Positions 6,529 through 8,564 of a DNA stretch of 8,564 bases are shown here, in pieces. This stretch comes from Pseudomonadota bacterium (GTDB lineage Bacteria > Pseudomonadota > Alphaproteobacteria > Acetobacterales > Acetobacteraceae), in NCBI GenBank assembly GCA_021819535.1, contig JAKAQU010000106.1, positions 1-8,564 on the forward strand. The letters run 5' to 3'. Under the pieces are notes generated by a model that was not told where the DNA came from, did not search any database, and saw only the letters and a program-made list of their open reading frames with translations. A program made the position numbers and the translations under genes. Positions within the stretch are counted from its first letter, which is position 1; every line of letters begins with the position of its first letter.

Positions 6529-7398
6529 ATGCCGACCAAAATCGAGAAAGATTCGGTCACCGGACACGAAACCACCGGCCATGAGTGGGATGGAATTCGC
6601 GAACTCAATACCCCGCTTCCGAAATGGTGGGTCTATGTCTATATCGCGACGGTCATCTGGGGGATCGGGATGTTCGTCTTGTATCCGGCGATCCCGCTCG
6701 GCTCGTGGGTGACCCCTGGCATCCTCGGCTATTCCTCGCGCGCCGATGCGATCGCCGGCGTGAAGGAAATGGCGGCGCTGCATACGACACAAATGCAGGA
6801 GATAGGCCAGAAAAGCTTTGCCGAAATCGAAAAGAACCACGATCTGATGGAGGTCGCGCTCACCGCCGGGCGCATCACCTTCGCCAATAATTGTCAGCCC
6901 TGTCATGGGCCGAATGGCGAGGGGCGGGTCGGCTATCCCGCACTCGACACTGACGTCTGGCGCTGGGGCGGCAGTATCGAGGCGATCCAGCAGACCATCA
7001 CCGACGGCATTCGCTCAAACGACCCCGATGCCCGCAACAGCCAAATGCCGAATTTCGGCGGCGATAAATTATTGACCCCGGATCAGATCAACCAAGTCGC
7101 AGACTATGTAATTTCTCTCTACGGCAAGGCAAAACCCAATGCCGCGACCGACGCCGGCGCCAAGCTCTTCGCCGATAACTGCGCCCCTTGTCATGGCGCC
7201 AAGGGCGAGGGCAGTCGCGAAGTGGGCGCGCCGCCGCTCGCCTCTCACGTGCATCTCTACGGCGATAGCCGCGAGGTGGTCGTGGCACAGATCACCCATC
7301 CGCGCATGGGTGTGATGCCGAACTGGAACAAGCGTCTGTCGCCGGCAATGATCAAGGCGGTGGCACTTTACGTGCATTCTCTCGGCGGCGGGGAATAG
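6529..7398 (+). CDS. ccoP: CcoP: cbb3 oxidase dihaem cytochrome c subunit III
   Basis: 289 aa, normal for CcoP/FixP. The cytoplasmic N-terminus contains the family signature DGIRELNTPLPKWW (21-34), followed by a membrane helix at about 34-53. Two periplasmic cytochrome c domains follow: CQPCH at 122-126 with axial Met173 (SQMPNFG), and CAPCH at 218-222 with axial Met263 (GVMPNW). It accepts electrons from soluble or membrane c-type cytochromes and feeds CcoO. This is the form with one visible N-terminal helix before the cytochrome domains. GAGGA (6516-6520) overlaps the ccoQ stop and lies 8 nt before the ATG. No terminator is evident before ccoG, which starts 27 nt later. Confidence 0.97.
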   Translation: MPTKIEKDSVTGHETTGHEWDGIRELNTPLPKWWVYVYIATVIWGIGMFVLYPAIPLGSWVTPGILGYSSRADAIAGVKEMAALHTTQMQEIGQKSFAEIEKNHDLMEVALTAGRITFANNCQPCHGPNGEGRVGYPALDTDVWRWGGSIEAIQQTITDGIRSNDPDARNSQMPNFGGDKLLTPDQINQVADYVISLYGKAKPNAATDAGAKLFADNCAPCHGAKGEGSREVGAPPLASHVHLYGDSREVVVAQITHPRMGVMPNWNKRLSPAMIKAVALYVHSLGGGE

Positions 7399-7425
7399 CG
7401 GCGGTAAACTCAGCGGATCGATGTC

Positions 7426-8564
7426 ATGAACGTATCTCACCCACTGCCGGAAGCAGAACTCGCGCCACCAAAATCGCTCTACGCCAACCGGGTGCGCGTT
7501 TATCCCAAGGCCATAGATGGCCCGGTGCGGCGGATCAAATGGCTGGTGCTGGTTCTCTGTCTTGCGATTTATTACGCGGTGCCCTGGCTGCGCTGGAACC
7601 GCGGGCCGGATGCGCCGCATCAGGCGGTTCTGCTCGATATGTGGAACGAACGCTTCTATTTTTTCAATGTCGAGCTTTGGCCACAGGATATCTGGTTTCT
7701 CACCGGCATTCTGGTGTTGAGTGCGGTTGCGTTGTTTCTCGTCACCAGCCTGTTCGGACGCCTCTGGTGCGGCTTCAGTTGTCCGCAGACGGTATGGACC
7801 GATCTTTTCATGCTCGTCGAGCGCAAGATCGAGGGCGATCGTAATGAACGCATCCGCCGCGATCATGGCCCGCTCAATTTCGACAAAATCTGGCGTAAAG
7901 GCGCAAAACACGCAGTATGGCTGTTCGTTGCGTTCTGGACCGGCGGCGCCTGGGTCATGTATTACGTCGACGCACCGACCGTGGTGCGTGAATTCTGGAC
8001 CGGTCAGGCCTCGACCAGCGTCTATGTGTTCACCTTTCTGCTCACCGCGACCACCTATCTCCTCGCCGGCTGGGCGCGCGAGCAGGTATGCACCTATATG
8101 TGCCCGTGGCCGCGGTTCCAATCGGCGATGCTCGATGAGAATACCTTTGTTGTTACCTATGAAGACTGGCGTGGCGAACCGCGTGGCCATGGAAGACGCG
8201 TCGGTCGCGATGCCGGCCGGCACGCACTCGGCGATTGCGTCGATTGCAACGCCTGCGTTCATGTCTGTCCCATGGGCATCGACATTCGCGACGGCGTCCA
8301 GCTCGAATGCATCAATTGCGGTCTCTGCATCGACGCCTGCAACCATGTCATGGCCAAAACCGACAGCCCGCCCTGGCTGATCACCTGGGATACTTTCACC
8401 CGCCAGACGACCAAGAAAACCGGCACGCGGCCGCCGCTCAATCTCATCCGCCCACGCACCCTGATCTATCTCGGCGTTCTCGCCATCGGCACCATTGTTC
8501 TGGCGACGGGGCTTCTGATGCGCGCAACGATCGGGCTCTCCGTTGCCCATGACCGCGCGCCGCT
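7426..8564 (+). CDS. ccoG: CcoG (FixG/RdxA family) cbb3 assembly factor, 3' partial
   Basis: 379 codons are visible; CcoG is usually near 480-520 aa, so the last quarter lies outside the window. Hydrophobic segments occur near 38-55, 88-109, 162-181 and 199-215, and another begins near 346. Membrane-side pairs are Cys115/Cys119 (WCGFSCPQ) and Cys222/Cys226 (CTYMCPWPRFQ). Two 4Fe-4S ferredoxin-like motifs are complete: Cys271/274/277/281 (CVDCNACVHVCP) and Cys295/298/301/305 (CINCGLCIDACN). In the family, CcoG is linked to Cu(II) reduction for CuB insertion into CcoN. In-frame TAA at 7405 rules out longer starts, making ATG 7426 the first usual start codon; its Shine-Dalgarno is weak. The gene lies 27 nt after ccoP, presumably in the same operon, with ccoH, ccoI and ccoS expected downstream. 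Confidence 0.95.
   Translation, partial: MNVSHPLPEAELAPPKSLYANRVRVYPKAIDGPVRRIKWLVLVLCLAIYYAVPWLRWNRGPDAPHQAVLLDMWNERFYFFNVELWPQDIWFLTGILVLSAVALFLVTSLFGRLWCGFSCPQTVWTDLFMLVERKIEGDRNERIRRDHGPLNFDKIWRKGAKHAVWLFVAFWTGGAWVMYYVDAPTVVREFWTGQASTSVYVFTFLLTATTYLLAGWAREQVCTYMCPWPRFQSAMLDENTFVVTYEDWRGEPRGHGRRVGRDAGRHALGDCVDCNACVHVCPMGIDIRDGVQLECINCGLCIDACNHVMAKTDSPPWLITWDTFTRQTTKKTGTRPPLNLIRPRTLIYLGVLAIGTIVLATGLLMRATIGLSVAHDRAP

Noticed and set aside
7069..8550. Open frame of 493 codons on the minus strand opposite ccoP and ccoG
   Set aside because: Antisense to ccoP and to the complete ferredoxin motifs of ccoG; no recognisable protein features.

Overview
The window is a dense, high-GC stretch of bacterial chromosome devoted to high-affinity (microaerobic) respiration. 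The gene set is the 3' end of cydD, cydC, a DsbA/FrnE-like protein, a divergent TauE/SafE-type membrane protein, and ccoNOQP-ccoG. Together with an FNR/FixK-type operator upstream of the cco operon, it points to a proteobacterium, most likely an alphaproteobacterium. I cannot place it to genus from sequence alone. No mobile elements, CRISPR arrays, tRNAs or rRNAs were seen.

Layout. (1) Positions 1-2296, plus strand: the C-terminal ATPase half of CydD, overlapping by 4 nt with complete cydC. The two form the heterodimeric ABC exporter needed to assemble cytochrome bd oxidase. (2) 2349-3017, plus: a cytoplasmic DsbA-fold (FrnE-type) thiol oxidoreductase. (3) 3018-3050: a short convergent intergenic gap holding an imperfect hairpin. 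(4) 3051-3815, minus: a polytopic membrane protein of the TauE/SafE (UreH-like, DsbD_2) family, a family often found beside cbb3 oxidase genes. (5) 3816-3941: an AT-richer divergent control region with a 9/10 match to the FNR/FixK palindrome. Candidate -10 elements lie at class II distance on both sides. (6) 3942-7398, plus: a tight operon of a 73-aa two-helix membrane protein of unknown function, then ccoN, ccoO, ccoQ and ccoP, the four structural genes of cytochrome cbb3 oxidase. (7) 7426 to the window end: ccoG, a membrane ferredoxin-like cbb3 assembly factor, cut off by the window edge.

How it works together. CcoNOP is a proton-pumping terminal oxidase for low oxygen: c-type haems in CcoP and CcoO pass electrons to the haem b / haem b3-CuB centre of CcoN. 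CcoG, and probably the TauE/SafE-like protein, serve copper and redox steps of its assembly. CydDC serves the alternative bd quinol oxidase. Low oxygen would activate an FNR/FixK regulator that could switch on the cco operon and the divergent gene from one site. The system itself is known. The least explained parts are the 73-aa protein translationally coupled to ccoN and the possibly leaderless divergent transcript sharing the operator.
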